From positions 1 to 51,571 of the forward strand of contig CAMQVF010000006.1 in NCBI GenBank assembly GCA_947038115.1: a stretch of 51,571 bases of DNA. The letters are read 5' to 3'. Below the pieces are notes generated by a model. The model saw nothing but the letters and a program-made list of their open reading frames with translations. It made no database searches and was not told where the DNA came from. The position numbers were made by a program, and so were the translations under genes. Source of the stretch: an uncultured Spirochaetia bacterium (GTDB lineage: Bacteria; Spirochaetota; Brachyspiria; Brachyspirales; Brachyspiraceae). Of this stretch, positions 17,913 to 26,984 are shown in pieces. The first letter of the stretch is position 1; each line of letters starts with the position of its first letter.

Positions 17913-18875
17913 ATGAAAAAGAAATATTTTTTATTCCTTCTTATTTTAGTATCTTTTAATTTTTCTTGCAGTAAACAAGAAGAGCCTTCTAATAAAAATA
18001 GAATTACAATAATCAAATATGAACACTCTACACTTGTTAATCAAATAGAAGAAGGTTTGGTTGATGAGTTATATTTAAAGCTCGACCATCTTGAGATTAT
18101 AAGCTATACAGGTAATGGAACAGAAGAAGATGCTATTAGAATATTAACAATAGCTAAGCATAATAATTCTAAGGTAATTGTTACTATCTCGAGAGAAGCT
18201 ACATTACTTGCATTAAATGTTTTAGAAACTAATAAAATAGCATTTGCTGGATATTTCTCTGTTGAGGAAGCAAATCAAATATACAGACATAATAATCTTC
18301 ATGGAAATGTGAAAGGTATTTATAAAGTAGAAGATGCTAATTTATACATTCAAAAACTGGCAAAAATACTTGATCCGAATTCTATAGGTTATATGTATAA
18401 AATTGATAATATAAGCTCGTTAAATAGAGCATCACTAATAAAAAATACGGCATCTAATTTAAATATTGAATATTACGATTTTCCAATATTGAGGGCAGCA
18501 AATATTACAAATATAAACCATGAAAATATTGATGTTTTATATATTGATAATAGTGTTTTAGGAAATATTAACTTTATAGTAAGTAATTATTCGATACCAA
18601 TTGTTACATCTGATAATACCGACTTCGTTTATAATAACATTCTACTATCTATGGATGTTAATTATTATAGAGTTGGCAGACTTCTTTCTGATTCTGTATT
18701 AAAAATTATCAATGGAGAGAACATAAAAAATATAAAAAATATCTTACTTAAATCTGAAGATAATTTTGATATTTATATTAATGAAGATGTCGCAAAAAAA
18801 CTTAATATTAAAATAAATACAAAATTACTAAACAAAAATACTAGAATAATTAAAGTACAGAATATTTTTCAATAA
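17913..18875 (+). CDS. TrpX-like (ABC substrate-binding) lipoprotein, orphan
   Basis: A 320-aa lipoprotein: signal KKKYFLFLLILVSFNFSC with Cys at residue 19, then a two-lobed periplasmic binding fold. Segments such as GNGTEEDAIRILTIAKHNNS, KVIVTISREATLLALNVLE, YIDNSVLGNINFIVSNY and IPIVTSDNTDFVYNNILLSM match the ABC_sub_bind (TrpX/YtfQ-like) family as I know it. These proteins bind amino acids or related small ligands for a permease and ATPase, but neither is encoded nearby. It is translationally linked to the upstream half-size EamA protein. The 3' end overlaps the convergent recJ gene by 26 bases. The ligand is unknown. Confidence 0.75.
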   Translation: MKKKYFLFLLILVSFNFSCSKQEEPSNKNRITIIKYEHSTLVNQIEEGLVDELYLKLDHLEIISYTGNGTEEDAIRILTIAKHNNSKVIVTISREATLLALNVLETNKIAFAGYFSVEEANQIYRHNNLHGNVKGIYKVEDANLYIQKLAKILDPNSIGYMYKIDNISSLNRASLIKNTASNLNIEYYDFPILRAANITNINHENIDVLYIDNSVLGNINFIVSNYSIPIVTSDNTDFVYNNILLSMDVNYYRVGRLLSDSVLKIINGENIKNIKNILLKSEDNFDIYINEDVAKKLNIKINTKLLNKNTRIIKVQNIFQ

Positions 18876-21018
18876 TAAGTTGAGCCTCACTTTTTCCATT
18901 AAATCTATTTACTTCAACTTTATATATAATATTTATCATTTTATTTTCTGAAATTTCCAAATATTGATCAGGCTTAACATTCCATATAATTCCCTGTAGC
19001 GACTTGCCATCAGATGCCAAAGTAAGTATTAAATGCAATTTATTATTTTTTTCTATTTTTCGAATGCTCTGTATCGTAATATTATAAGAAGCAAACAACG
19101 GCTCTTCATTGCAAGAACCATATGGTTTAAAGCTTTCAAGTTCCTCTGCCAAACTAATTGTTATATCTCTAAATGAGAGTTTTAAACTATACTCCAATGT
19201 TTCAGTATCATTATCGAATCCATTATTAATAGAATAAGTTTGAACTGATTTATTAAACTCTTCCATGTTGCTACTTTCAATACTAAAGCCTGCAGCATTT
19301 TTATGCCCACCATATTTTATAAGTAAATCTGAAGAACTTTCAAGCATAGCCCTCGCATTATTTACACCCTTACTTCTAACACTACCAACACATATCTGCG
19401 ACTCTAAATCTTCAGATAATACAATAGTTGTTTTTTTATACTCATTTAATACACGACCAGCAATAAGACCCGTAAGTCCTTTATCTACTAAATGGCTTTT
19501 AACTATAATCACAGTTTCTTTATCAAGCTGATTATGCTTTATTTCACTTGTAGCAAAAATAAAATTCTCATCTGTGAGTTCTTTACGCTTTTCATTCATA
19601 TTAAAAATTAAGTCAGAAGCGATAATAGCATCTTCTTCACATTCACTCACAAGTAAATTAAAAGCTTCTTCAGGTTTACCCATTCGACCAGCCGCATTTA
19701 TAAATGGTGCAATTCTCCATGAAACAGCAATTACATCGATTCCATTTGTCATGTTTATTTTTAGTTTACTTAACAATGTTTTATATCTAATATGTGTAGA
19801 ATTATTCATATTTTCAAGCCCACTTTTTACATAAACCCTACTCTCGCCAATTAATGGAATAATATCTGCAATGGTTGCAAGCCCAACAAGTATCGATTTC
19901 CGTTTTATAAATTCATTTAATCTTGTTTGACTTAGATAAAAAAGTCGTTGAAAAATTGCTACTTTAATAAGCATATCACTATAATCCATATTTTCATATC
20001 GATATATATTTACATTTAAAGCTAATGCAAAGTCTTTTAATGTCTTTGTCGCTTTCAAATCGACTTGACCATAATGCTCAGCCAGATTAAGTAAATTAAA
20101 AACTTCATCATATTTAGGTAAATATATTTCATGTTTTTCATATAATGATAATAATTTTTTAAGTCTCTCTTCGCCACCAGTTAAAACCAAAACGACATTA
20201 TCACCTTCAAACATGTAAGAAGCTAATTCTTCGAGGACTTCTTCTTCAGATAATGATTCTTCTAAATATGAATTAAACATTATTTTATACTGACCATCTT
20301 CTGTCTTTTCGAATGCAAATATATCATTGTCTGGAACAAAATTTTTAAGCCTCAATGCTTTTATATATTTTAATGAATTATCATTTTTATCAACTTCATA
20401 ATCAAGCACAATCGCATCTTGATTATAAAATTTTGAATATGAAAAAACCAATGACTGCATAAGTTTAAAAGCGACAGCACAACCAGAATAATTAATACCA
20501 GCGAAGCCAGAATTTTTTAGTTTAGGATTATATATAGCATAAGCATTTGGAAGCGTCTCAGGGATGTCATGGTGATCTGTAACTATGATGTCTATGCCCA
20601 AAGAGCGAGCAAACTCAACTTCTTCAACATTAGAAATTCCACAATCGACAGTAATAATTAATGAAAAACCTTCCCGAGCATATTCTTCTATAACCATTTT
20701 TGAAAGTCCATAACCAGTTTGATGATTCGGCATAAAGCCATGAACATTGCCACCAGCGACTTTTTTTAGTGTATTAAAAATTAATGAGGTTGATGTTATT
20801 CCGTCAGCATCTTTATCGCCATATATTAATATTTTTTCTTTTGAGTTAATAGCAAGCCTAAGTCTATCGACAAAAACATTAACTTCTTTTATTTCAAAAG
20901 GATTTGAGAGTGAATATATATCTTGATAAAAGAAATCGAATATTTCAGCTTTGCTTATAATTTGTCTATCTTCAAGGAGTTTTTTGATTATTGGGTTTAT
21001 ATTATTTATATCTATCAT
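18850..21018 (-). CDS. recJ: Single-stranded-DNA exonuclease RecJ, with a large insertion
   Basis: A 722-aa DHH-family 5'-3' exonuclease used in recombination and mismatch repair. Motif I is KILIYGDKDADGITSTSLIF (near residue 65), followed by LIITVDCGISNVEEVEFA and IIVTDHHDIPETLPNAYAIY carrying the DHH motif. Later come VSWRIAPFINAAGRMGKPEE, the DHHA1 part with GLTGLIAGRVL and KYGGHKNAAGFSI, and a C-terminal OB-like domain. Typical RecJ is about 560-580 aa. Here roughly 170 extra residues separate the block ending AVAFKLMQSL from VGLATIADIIPLIGESR. The ribosome-binding site is weak. The gene is divergent from ispF. Confidence 0.9.
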   Translation of the reverse strand: MIDINNINPIIKKLLEDRQIISKAEIFDFFYQDIYSLSNPFEIKEVNVFVDRLRLAINSKEKILIYGDKDADGITSTSLIFNTLKKVAGGNVHGFMPNHQTGYGLSKMVIEEYAREGFSLIITVDCGISNVEEVEFARSLGIDIIVTDHHDIPETLPNAYAIYNPKLKNSGFAGINYSGCAVAFKLMQSLVFSYSKFYNQDAIVLDYEVDKNDNSLKYIKALRLKNFVPDNDIFAFEKTEDGQYKIMFNSYLEESLSEEEVLEELASYMFEGDNVVLVLTGGEERLKKLLSLYEKHEIYLPKYDEVFNLLNLAEHYGQVDLKATKTLKDFALALNVNIYRYENMDYSDMLIKVAIFQRLFYLSQTRLNEFIKRKSILVGLATIADIIPLIGESRVYVKSGLENMNNSTHIRYKTLLSKLKINMTNGIDVIAVSWRIAPFINAAGRMGKPEEAFNLLVSECEEDAIIASDLIFNMNEKRKELTDENFIFATSEIKHNQLDKETVIIVKSHLVDKGLTGLIAGRVLNEYKKTTIVLSEDLESQICVGSVRSKGVNNARAMLESSSDLLIKYGGHKNAAGFSIESSNMEEFNKSVQTYSINNGFDNDTETLEYSLKLSFRDITISLAEELESFKPYGSCNEEPLFASYNITIQSIRKIEKNNKLHLILTLASDGKSLQGIIWNVKPDQYLEISENKMINIIYKVEVNRFNGKSEAQLIIEKYSVL

Positions 21019-21047
21019 TTTTTCACTTTAATTTATTTTATTAAATC

Positions 21048-21075
21048 AATATATTATAAATAAATCATTTTTCAA
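21048..21075 (-). promoter_or_regulatory. Possible promoter of recJ
   Basis: Minus-strand TTGAAA (21075-21070) and TATATT (21053-21048), 16-base spacer, about 30 bases before the recJ ATG. The region is so AT-rich that the match is only suggestive. Confidence 0.35.
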
Positions 21076-21121
21076 GTCTTTATGCAATTAAAATAATTAT
21101 TTAAATGTTATGTTTATATAT

Positions 21122-21150
21122 TTGACAATTTACACTACTTTAAGTATAAT
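21122..21150 (+). promoter_or_regulatory. Consensus sigma-70-type promoter of ispF
   Basis: A perfect TTGACA (21122-21127), 17-base spacer and perfect TATAAT (21145-21150), 35 bases upstream of the ispF ATG. It is the best promoter match in the window. Confidence 0.8.
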
Positions 21151-21185
21151 ATCAAAAAAGTCAAACACTATTTAAGGTTTAGTTT

Positions 21186-21662
21186 ATGCGAATAGGTTAT
21201 GGATATGACTCACATACTTTTGAAGAGAATAGAAAATTAATTATAGGTGGTACAGATATTCCTTATCACCTTGGGCTTAAAGGACATTCTGATGCTGATG
21301 TTCTTATTCATGCGATAATAGATGCGATACTTGGGGCTTTGGCTTTGGGAGATATAGGTTCTCATTTTCCTGATAATGATGAGAAATATAAAAATATATC
21401 CTCTGTTGAATTATTAAAAAATGTTATGAAAATCATAGATGAAAAAAACTATGAAATTAAAAATATCGACTCGACAATAATATGTGAGAAACCGAAACTT
21501 AGAGACTATATTGACTCAATAAGAAATAATTTAAAAGATATATTAAAAATCGATTTAGACTGCATATCTGTTAAGGCTAAAACGAATGAAAAAATGGATG
21601 CGGTAGGTGAAGGTTTAGGTATTATAGCTCATGCTGTGGTTTTGATGGAAAATAAGAAATAG
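21186..21662 (+). CDS. ispF: 2-C-methyl-D-erythritol 2,4-cyclodiphosphate synthase IspF
   Basis: A 158-aa enzyme of the MEP isoprenoid pathway that cyclises CDP-methylerythritol 2-phosphate. The family signature is intact: RIGYGYDSHTF at the start (Asp8 and His10 are metal ligands), GLKGHSDADVLIHAIIDA, LGDIGSHFPDND and the C-terminal AKTNEKMDAVGEGLGIIAHA. The length is normal. It is not fused to IspD. It follows a consensus promoter and precedes the squalene-synthase-like gene by 32 bases, so early and later isoprenoid steps appear to share a transcript. Confidence 0.96.
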   Translation: MRIGYGYDSHTFEENRKLIIGGTDIPYHLGLKGHSDADVLIHAIIDAILGALALGDIGSHFPDNDEKYKNISSVELLKNVMKIIDEKNYEIKNIDSTIICEKPKLRDYIDSIRNNLKDILKIDLDCISVKAKTNEKMDAVGEGLGIIAHAVVLMENKK

Positions 21663-21694
21663 ATTGTAAAAATAAAAATAAAGTTGGATTAAAA

Positions 21695-22657
21695 ATGGAC
21701 ACTAAAATAACATCGGGATACTTATTAAAGTTGGTTTCAAGAAGTTTTGCATTAGCAATTCCGTTACTTGATAAGAACAAAAGACTTGCAGTTGAAACTC
21801 AATATTTGCTTGCAAGAGTAATTGACACCATCGAGGATTCGCCGTTAAGTATGGATGATAAAGATACATTAATTGGTGCATTCAATAATATACTTTTAAC
21901 TACTGATACTGAAAAACTTTTAGCTATTAAAAATATAGTGCATGAAAACACAACGAGTGAAAATGATAAAATGCTAGTTGATAATGTTCAATTAGTACTT
22001 GATAATTTTTTTACTCTTGACTCAAAGATTCAAAATATATCAACAACTTATCTCAAAGAAATGGGTTATGGAATGCTTTATTATCAAGACCATGACGTTG
22101 AAACCTTTGAGGATTTAGATGATTATTGCTATTATGTGGCAGGAACTGTTGGGCTTTATCTTACAGAGCTAGTCGAGATAGTTGATGAAAGAGAATTGAG
22201 TAGAGATTACTCTAAATCATTCGCACGTTTTTTACAAAAAGTTAATATTATCAGAGACGCTAAAGAAGACTTAAAAGAAAATAGAATTTTTTGGCCAAAA
22301 GAAGTAATTGGAGAATTTAAAATTGAAGACTTGTTTGAAAATCCAGACTATGAAAATCAGGCATTATTAATTCTAGACAATATGATAAACAATGCATTGG
22401 CAGAGTTTGAACAAACAATTTATTATATATCAAGTATCGATTGTAAAGAATCAAAAGGATATAGAAATTTCACATTAGTTTCAGCTATTATGGCTTTTGA
22501 AACATTAAAACTTCTACGTAATAATTATGATGTGTTTTCAGGCGAGCCTATAAAAATAGCAAAAAAACTTACTCTAGAAATTATAGCTAAAATAAAAGCG
22601 GGATTTTATACTGATAAAGAATTACTTGGCATTTTATCTGAAAGTAAAAGCATATAA
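21695..22657 (+). CDS. Squalene-synthase-like enzyme (squalene/phytoene synthase family)
   Basis: A 320-aa all-helical prenyl-condensing enzyme. Both Asp-rich motifs are present: LARVIDTIEDSPLS (DxxED) near residue 45 and VNIIRDAKEDLKENRIFWPK near residue 185. SRSFALAIPLLDKNKRLAVE and DDYCYYVAGTVGLYLTELVE are also conserved. The string NIIRD...ED...R.FWPKEV is closer to eukaryotic-type squalene synthase than to CrtB or HpnC/D as I remember them. It lacks the C-terminal membrane anchor of the eukaryotic enzyme. Predicted substrate is farnesyl diphosphate; whether the product is squalene or another C30 (or C40) hydrocarbon cannot be settled here. It lies in an operon with ispF. Confidence 0.8.
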   Translation: MDTKITSGYLLKLVSRSFALAIPLLDKNKRLAVETQYLLARVIDTIEDSPLSMDDKDTLIGAFNNILLTTDTEKLLAIKNIVHENTTSENDKMLVDNVQLVLDNFFTLDSKIQNISTTYLKEMGYGMLYYQDHDVETFEDLDDYCYYVAGTVGLYLTELVEIVDERELSRDYSKSFARFLQKVNIIRDAKEDLKENRIFWPKEVIGEFKIEDLFENPDYENQALLILDNMINNALAEFEQTIYYISSIDCKESKGYRNFTLVSAIMAFETLKLLRNNYDVFSGEPIKIAKKLTLEIIAKIKAGFYTDKELLGILSESKSI

Positions 22658-22698
22658 ACTAATTTATTATCAATCATTATTTACAAGTTGTTAAATAA

Positions 22699-22736
22699 AA
22701 AACCTCTAATAATCAATATCGACTATTAGAGGTTTT
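22699..22736. terminator. Bidirectional intrinsic terminator between the squalene-synthase-like gene and rpoC
   Basis: A perfect 13-bp stem (22699-22711 with 22724-22736, core AACCTCTAATA/TATTAGAGGTT) with a 12-base loop. It has T-rich sequence on both strands and sits in the 94-base gap between convergent genes. Confidence 0.85.
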
Positions 22737-22751
22737 ATTTGTTTTAATCTA

Positions 22752-25700
22752 TTAAACTGTAATCTGAACTATCTCTTCTACTTTTTCTTCTTTTTGCTCA
22801 TAAGTATCCAATTTAATATCACCTCTTTCTTTATTGTAAACAGTGATATTTCTATAAGCTTTAAGCCCAGTACCAGCTGGTATTAAATGACCTATGATAA
22901 CATTCTCTTTTAAGCTAGCAAGTTTATCAACTTTACCCTTAATCGCTGCGTTTGTAAGAACTTTTGTAGTCTCTTGGAAACTCGCTGATGATATAAATGA
23001 ATCAATATTAAGTGCTGCTTTTGTAAGTCCAAGTAATACTGGCTTTCCTTCTGCAGGAGATCCACCTTCAGCAGTGTATCTATCGTTTTCAAGCTTAAAT
23101 TCATCTTTATCAATATATTGACCAACAATATATCGAGTATCACCCGGATCAAGAACTTCAAAACGTCTAAGCATTTGTCGAATAATTACAGCAAAGTGTT
23201 TATCATTAATTATAACACCCTGTTGTTTATAAACTCCTTGAATCTCTTCAAGTAGGTATGCCTGTAATGCTAAGTCTCCTTGAGTTGCAAGAATATCATG
23301 TGGGTTTATTTTTCCAGCACATAATTGAGTTCCAGCTTTTACATAATCGCCATTTCTTACTAAAAGCATTTTACCATGAGGTATTAAATACTTCTCAACT
23401 TCATCATGTTCATCAATGATATAAACACTCTTTTTACCCTTGACAGTACCTTTAAGTTCAACTTTTCCGTCAACACCAGCTATTATCGCTGTGTCTTTAG
23501 GACGTTGAGCTTCTAAAAGTTCTTGTACTCTAGGTAGACCACCTGTAATATCGATGCTCTTCTGCTGAATTCTTGTCGATTTAGCAAGTATCTCACCAAT
23601 ATTAACAACTTGACCATCATTAACAACAAGCTGAGCACCATTAGGAATATCAGTTTCAAATGTTCCACCATCGCCAACTACAAGAATTTTCGGAGGTCTG
23701 TCTTGACCTTTAACGTCTTGAATTATACGAGTAGTATTTCCTGTCTGATCATCCAGAGACTCGATCATTGTTGTTCCCAAAGAAATATCTTGATAACGAA
23801 CAATACCAGTTTGCTCAGATATAATCGGTTCATTATAAGCATCAAAGTCCGCTATAACTCTACTAGACTCAAGATACTCACCCTCTTTAACTTTATAAGT
23901 AGAACCAACTTTAATTGCCAACTGATGTGAAATACCAGTTACTAATAAATATTTAGCATCGCTAGTTATTTTCAAAGTACCTTTATGTGTGGCTTTAATT
24001 TCATTGCCTTCTTTATCGATAGCAAGAACATCACTAATTAAAATTTTGGCATCATGGTCAAAATTAACTTTTTCTATTTCTTCAATATTATATTTTTCAT
24101 GTACACGTCTAATTGAAGCATTACCCTTTCTTGCTGTTATTCTCACACCTATTGTAGGCTCTGTAACATAAGTAGCAAGCTCTTCGACATATACAGGATA
24201 ATTAACTTTAATTTCATTCTCTTCAACTGCCTGACCAGCAACACCACCAATGTGGAAAGTACGCATTGTAAGCTGTGTTCCCGGCTGACCAATACTTTGA
24301 GCAGCAACAACACCAACGGCTTCTCCGATAGATGCCAATGTATTTGTAGATAAACTTCTACCATAACATCTTTGACAAATACCAACCTTACTTTCACATG
24401 TTAAAGGATGTCTTATATTCATCGATTCAACACCAACAGCCTCAATTTTTAAAGCTATCTCTTCTGTAATCTCTGAATTGACAGGACATACAACTTCAAA
24501 TGTACTAGGGTCATAAATTGTTTCATTACTAAAAAATCCTACAACTCTATTTTTAAGTGGCTCAATAATCTCATCACCTGATTTTATTGCACTAACCTTA
24601 ACACCATTAACTGTACTACAATCATTTTGAGATACAACAACTCCAATAGCAACATCTACTAATCGTCTAGTCAAGTATCCCGCATTCGATGTTTTAAGCG
24701 CTGTATCGGCCAAACCTTTACGAGCTCCATGTGTCGAAATAAAGTATTCTTGTACTGTCAAACCTTCTTTAAAGTTTGAAGTAATCGGTAATTCGATAAT
24801 CTCGCCTGACGGTGTAGCCATAAGACCTCGCATACCTGCAAGCTGTCTAATCTGCTGTCTACTACCTCGAGCACCCGAATTAGCCATAATATATATAGGA
24901 TTAAATCCATCTTGATCCGCTTCTAAAGCTGTCATCATCGCGTCAGCAACTTTTGTTTCAACAGAACTCCATAAGTCGATAACTTTTTGACTTCTCTCAA
25001 GGTCGGTCATAATACCAACCATATACTGACCTTGAATATTTTCTACTTCTTTATTAGCAGCAATAATCTCATCTTTTTTCATTGCAGGAACAACAATATC
25101 ATCTAAAGATATAGTCGAACCAAATAATGTCGCACTCTTATAACCTAAAGTTTTAACGCTATCAAGTATTTCTACAGTTTTAGCAGTACCATATCTTAAG
25201 TATATAGAATGAATTAGTCGAGCCAAAGTTTTACTATCAAAAATATCATTTTGAAATTCGAAACCCTCTGGCAAACTTTCATTAAACATTATTCTACCGA
25301 CTGAAGTTTCAAGGAAATACTCTTCGTCTTTTTCGTTTTTCATTAATACTTTAATTCTTGCTTGAATATCGATAATACTATTATCATAAGCAAGTAGAGT
25401 ATCTTTTTCTCCAGCAAATACTTTACCTTCCCCTTTAACTCCAGACCTTAATCTCGTAAGATAGCTTATTCCTAAAACTATATCTTGAGTAGGGTTTACA
25501 ATCGGTTCACCATTTGCAGGGTTCAAAATATTATGAGGAGCAAGCATTAAAGTCCAAGCCTCAATTTGTGCCTCAGCTGAAAGTGGTGTATGTACAGCCA
25601 TCTGGTCACCATCAAAGTCAGCATTATAAGCATGACAAACAAGTGGATGCAACTGAATTGCTTTACCTTCAATCAAAATAGGCTCAAATGCTTGAATACC

Positions 25701-26963
25701 TAAACGGTGAAGTGTCGGGGCTCTGTTTAATAGTACTGGATGCTCTTTAGCAATTTCCTCTAAAACAGCCCAAACTTTATCATCTTTAAGCTCTTCAACT
25801 AATCTTTTAGCACTTTTAATATTATGAGCTGAATCAATCTCAACTAATTTTCTCATAATAAAAGGCTTAAATAATTCAACAGCCATTTTTTTAGGAAGTC
25901 CACATTGATGCATTTTAAGTCTAGGACCAGCAACAATAACTGAACGACCAGAATAGTCGACTCGTTTACCCAAAAGGTTTTGACGGAAACGACCTTGCTT
26001 ACCTTTAAGCATGTCAGATAGTGATTTAAGAGGTCTATTACCAGGCCCTTTAACCATCTTTTTACGCTTAGTATTATCAAATAATGCATCAACCGATTCT
26101 TGAAGCATTCTTTTTTCATTTCTTATAATAATATCAGGAGCTCTTAAAACTAAAAGCCTTCTTAATCTTATATTTCTATTTATAACTCTTCTATAAAGAT
26201 CATTCAAGTCACTAGTAGCAAATCTACCACCATCTAATTGAACCATCGGACGCAACTCAGGTGGAATAACAGGAATTACATCTAAAATCATCCAAGAAGG
26301 CTCACTACCACTAGCCTTAAAGTCTTCAAAAATTTCAAGTCTTTTTCTTAGACGTCTATCACTTTTTAAACCTTTCTTAATCATTTCTTCACGAAGTTTG
26401 TGAATTTCATCATCTAATTTAAGATCTTTAAGCATATCTCTGATGCCTTCAGCACCAATACCAATTCTTATAGTATCACTAAAATCATCTGTATAGTCTT
26501 CATATTCTTCCTCAGTTAATAAATCAGCTTTTGAAAGATCACTATCACCCGGATCAATGACAACATAACGCTCAAAATATAAAACACTACGAACCGACTG
26601 CATTGACATATTAAGAAGCAAACCTATTCTTGAAGGAGTATTTCTATAATACCAAATATGAGCAACAGGTGTAGCAAGTTCTATATGTCCCATACGTTCA
26701 CGACGAACTTTAAAATGTGTAACTTCAACACCACACTTATCACAAACAACGCCCTTATAACGTATGCTCTTAAACTTACCACAATAACATTCATACTCTT
26801 TTGTCGTTCCGAAAATCTTCTCACAGAAAAGACCATCTTTTTCGGGACGCAATGTACGATAGTTAATAGTTTCAGGTTTTTTTACCTCTCCATAGCTCCA
26901 CTCACGCATAACATGAGCGCTAGCAAGACTAATCTTTAATTGATCAAAATTGTTAAATTGCAT
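22752..26963 (-). CDS. rpoC: DNA-directed RNA polymerase subunit beta'
   Basis: A 1403-aa beta' subunit. It has the N-terminal zinc site ([20 protein letters not shown]), the lid/zipper and clamp region, and the catalytic Mg-binding motif [13 protein letters not shown] near residue 445. The bridge helix and trigger loop follow ([20 protein letters not shown]). A second zinc cluster comes later ([16 protein letters not shown]). No large lineage insertion or intein is visible, and the length is normal. A GGAAGG ribosome-binding site precedes ATG 26963, 21 bases after rpoB. It is the last gene of the rpmG-to-rpoC unit and is followed by a strong terminator. Confidence 0.98.
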   Translation of the reverse strand: MQFNNFDQLKISLASAHVMREWSYGEVKKPETINYRTLRPEKDGLFCEKIFGTTKEYECYCGKFKSIRYKGVVCDKCGVEVTHFKVRRERMGHIELATPVAHIWYYRNTPSRIGLLLNMSMQSVRSVLYFERYVVIDPGDSDLSKADLLTEEEYEDYTDDFSDTIRIGIGAEGIRDMLKDLKLDDEIHKLREEMIKKGLKSDRRLRKRLEIFEDFKASGSEPSWMILDVIPVIPPELRPMVQLDGGRFATSDLNDLYRRVINRNIRLRRLLVLRAPDIIIRNEKRMLQESVDALFDNTKRKKMVKGPGNRPLKSLSDMLKGKQGRFRQNLLGKRVDYSGRSVIVAGPRLKMHQCGLPKKMAVELFKPFIMRKLVEIDSAHNIKSAKRLVEELKDDKVWAVLEEIAKEHPVLLNRAPTLHRLGIQAFEPILIEGKAIQLHPLVCHAYNADFDGDQMAVHTPLSAEAQIEAWTLMLAPHNILNPANGEPIVNPTQDIVLGISYLTRLRSGVKGEGKVFAGEKDTLLAYDNSIIDIQARIKVLMKNEKDEEYFLETSVGRIMFNESLPEGFEFQNDIFDSKTLARLIHSIYLRYGTAKTVEILDSVKTLGYKSATLFGSTISLDDIVVPAMKKDEIIAANKEVENIQGQYMVGIMTDLERSQKVIDLWSSVETKVADAMMTALEADQDGFNPIYIMANSGARGSRQQIRQLAGMRGLMATPSGEIIELPITSNFKEGLTVQEYFISTHGARKGLADTALKTSNAGYLTRRLVDVAIGVVVSQNDCSTVNGVKVSAIKSGDEIIEPLKNRVVGFFSNETIYDPSTFEVVCPVNSEITEEIALKIEAVGVESMNIRHPLTCESKVGICQRCYGRSLSTNTLASIGEAVGVVAAQSIGQPGTQLTMRTFHIGGVAGQAVEENEIKVNYPVYVEELATYVTEPTIGVRITARKGNASIRRVHEKYNIEEIEKVNFDHDAKILISDVLAIDKEGNEIKATHKGTLKITSDAKYLLVTGISHQLAIKVGSTYKVKEGEYLESSRVIADFDAYNEPIISEQTGIVRYQDISLGTTMIESLDDQTGNTTRIIQDVKGQDRPPKILVVGDGGTFETDIPNGAQLVVNDGQVVNIGEILAKSTRIQQKSIDITGGLPRVQELLEAQRPKDTAIIAGVDGKVELKGTVKGKKSVYIIDEHDEVEKYLIPHGKMLLVRNGDYVKAGTQLCAGKINPHDILATQGDLALQAYLLEEIQGVYKQQGVIINDKHFAVIIRQMLRRFEVLDPGDTRYIVGQYIDKDEFKLENDRYTAEGGSPAEGKPVLLGLTKAALNIDSFISSASFQETTKVLTNAAIKGKVDKLASLKENVIIGHLIPAGTGLKAYRNITVYNKERGDIKLDTYEQKEEKVEEIVQITV

Positions 26964-26984
26964 ATATTAAAACCTTCCTATTGT

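Noticed and set aside
23610-23930. 106-aa open frame antisense to rpoC
   Set aside because: Shadow of rpoC; no ribosome-binding site or recognisable domain.
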